From: RGIG3040 sp964410675
GTDB lineage: Bacteria; Bacillota; Clostridia; Lachnospirales; Lachnospiraceae
Length of the DNA: 23,808 nt
Assembly (NCBI GenBank): GCA_964410675.1
Contig: CAYPIB010000035.1
Span: 1-23,808 of the forward strand
Direction: 5' to 3'
Shown here: piece after piece, positions 22,708 to 23,808 of the stretch
Layout of the letters: each line of letters starts with the position of its first letter
How positions within the stretch are numbered: the first letter of the stretch is position 1
The notes under the pieces: generated by a model
Told to the model about the DNA's origin: nothing
Database searches by the model: none
Seen by the model: the letters and a program-made list of their open reading frames with translations, nothing else
Made by a program: the position numbers and the translations under genes

Positions 22708-23697
22708 TTGAATAAAGACAAGATTATGGAATTGGAAAATAAAATAGAGAGTGATTATGGTAATATTGGTGGAATGGTTGTATTAAAGGATGGGAAAACA
22801 GTATATGAAAACTACTTTAATGAGTGTACGGCTGATAGCAGGCTTCATGTTTATTCGGTGTCGAAAAGTGTTCTTTCTATATTGATTGGGATTGCTGTCG
22901 ACAAGGGATATATTAAAAATGTGAAACAGAAGGTACTTGACTTTTTTCCTGATTACACTGTGAAGAGAAGGGAAAAAACAATACAGAATGTTACAATTCA
23001 GGATTTGATGACAATGACGGCTCCTTTTAAATATAAGTTTGGACCCTATCATTATATCAAGTATTTTATGTCCAAAAACCATATAGAATTTTCTCTTGAT
23101 TTACTGGGCGGTAGGGGAAAGGTGGGAGAATTTAGGTATATTCCCTTTGTTTGTGCGGATATCTTATCGGGTATTCTGATGAAGGCTTCCGGACAGTCTG
23201 TGTTTGATTTCGCAGCAGAAAATTTATTCTCGCCGCTTGGAATCACTGTTGAGAGAAACATAATGTTACATTCCGCCAAAGAGCAAACCGAGTTTAATAA
23301 GGCTACCAATATCAGCGGGTGGGTTGCTGACTCAAAAGGAGTAAATACAGGCGGGTGGGGGCTTACGCTCTCTGCCCTGGATATGGCAAAGCTTGGTCAA
23401 TTATACATAGATAATGGAATGTGTAATGGCAAACAAATTGTATCCGCAAGCTGGATTAATGAAAGTACAAAGGAACACAGCCGATGGGAGAAGCTCAATC
23501 TTCCATATGGATATTTATGGTGGATTCTTGATGAAAAAGAACATGCCTGTGCGGCTATGGGAGATGGCGGAAATGTAATATATTTTAATTCAAAGAATAA
23601 AATAGTAATTTCTATTGCTTCACTTTTTAATCAAAATGCAACGGATAGAATAGAATTTATTAAAAAATATCTGGAACCACTATTTGAAGATTGCTAA
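22708..23697 (+). CDS. Beta-lactamase class C-like serine hydrolase
   Basis: 329-residue serine hydrolase of the class C beta-lactamase/esterase fold. The catalytic S-x-x-K is S50-V-S-K53 in LHVYSVSKSVLSILIG. The second motif, usually Y-x-N, appears as Y144-I-P in FRYIPFVCADILSGIL, so the asparagine is replaced. The third is the glycine motif GDGGN (285-289). LPYGYLWWI near 268 is also typical. No signal peptide is visible, so the enzyme is probably cytoplasmic, which argues against a penicillin-degrading role and for an esterase or amidase. TTG start at 22708 with AAGGAGGAG at about 22690. Likely co-transcribed with the MerR regulator; a terminator hairpin follows. Confidence 0.88.
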   Translation: MNKDKIMELENKIESDYGNIGGMVVLKDGKTVYENYFNECTADSRLHVYSVSKSVLSILIGIAVDKGYIKNVKQKVLDFFPDYTVKRREKTIQNVTIQDLMTMTAPFKYKFGPYHYIKYFMSKNHIEFSLDLLGGRGKVGEFRYIPFVCADILSGILMKASGQSVFDFAAENLFSPLGITVERNIMLHSAKEQTEFNKATNISGWVADSKGVNTGGWGLTLSALDMAKLGQLYIDNGMCNGKQIVSASWINESTKEHSRWEKLNLPYGYLWWILDEKEHACAAMGDGGNVIYFNSKNKIVISIASLFNQNATDRIEFIKKYLEPLFEDC

Positions 23698-23729
23698 AAT
23701 CCGATTGCTGTGCCTTTTGGAAGAAATAA

Positions 23730-23753
23730 GACCGCCTAAAAATTAAGGCGGTC
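23730..23753 (+). terminator. Intrinsic terminator after the serine hydrolase gene
   Basis: GACCGCCT (23730-23737) pairs perfectly with AGGCGGTC (23746-23753) around an 8-base A-rich loop, followed by ATCATTT. The stem is strong but the T-run is interrupted. Confidence 0.65.
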
Positions 23754-23808
23754 ATCATTTCAATCAATATCTGCTATTCTGTTTTAATTAATGAAAATTC
23801 AGATAAGC

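Noticed and set aside
1..23808. CRISPR array, transposase or integrase signature
   Set aside because: No regularly spaced repeats and no transposase or recombinase motifs in any frame examined, so no mobile element is called despite the island-like content.

Overview
The window looks like chromosomal DNA of a low-GC Bacillota, most likely an anaerobic Clostridia-type bacterium. The reasons are AT-rich sequence, strong AGGAGG ribosome binding sites, frequent TTG/GTG starts, BceAB/BcrAB-like peptide exporters with OmpR-type two-component systems, a YtrA-type GntR regulator, and a rubredoxin-fused glutamate synthase typical of anaerobes. I saw no tRNA, rRNA, CRISPR array, transposase or phage gene.

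Layout. 1-1840: a promoter with a perfect 18-bp dyad drives a broken CPBP membrane protease gene; a TetR regulator follows, then the multiply deleted remains of an AraC/GyrI regulator. 1909-5123: a regulator with two MerR-type helix-turn-helix domains and a short UvrA2-like ABC protein lacking the UvrB-binding domain. 5133-9955 (minus strand): response regulator, histidine kinase, ABC ATPase and FtsX-type permease, with the same 23-bp element (22/23 identical) upstream of both the regulator gene and the ATPase gene. 10104-11232 (minus): a GC-richer Pr6Pr-like membrane protein and a small VOC protein. 11250-11422 (minus): a consensus promoter, a compact structured RNA ending in an intrinsic terminator, and the first 16 codons of what looks like an Abi (AbiD/F) abortive-infection gene, apparently the remains of a defence locus. 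11508-13466: GntR-ATPase-permease operon. 13519-14139: ribosomal protein bL25/Ctc. 14286-18540 (minus): response regulator, kinase, BcrAB-like ABC transporter, a doubtful small ORF and a membrane-linked XRE regulator. 18585-18680: a 31-codon relic of an NAD-dependent epimerase. 18862-20186: AraC regulator plus VOC protein. 20276-21673 (minus): rubredoxin-glutamate synthase. 21753-23697: BmrR-like MerR regulator with a textbook 19-bp-spacer promoter, then a class-C-beta-lactamase-like serine hydrolase.

Taken together this is an accessory region for sensing and exporting toxic compounds, probably peptide antibiotics and drugs. It holds three ABC exporters and a UvrA2-like protein, each beside its own type of regulator (OmpR two-component twice, GntR, double MerR). 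Gene decay is common: four relics (CPBP, AraC/GyrI, Abi, epimerase) lie in the gaps. The most interesting items are the surviving Abi-associated structured RNA, the duplicated 23-bp element, and the 11-bp tandem repeat in place of a -35 box upstream of the BcrA-like ATPase. Family assignments come from motif recognition, not database searches.
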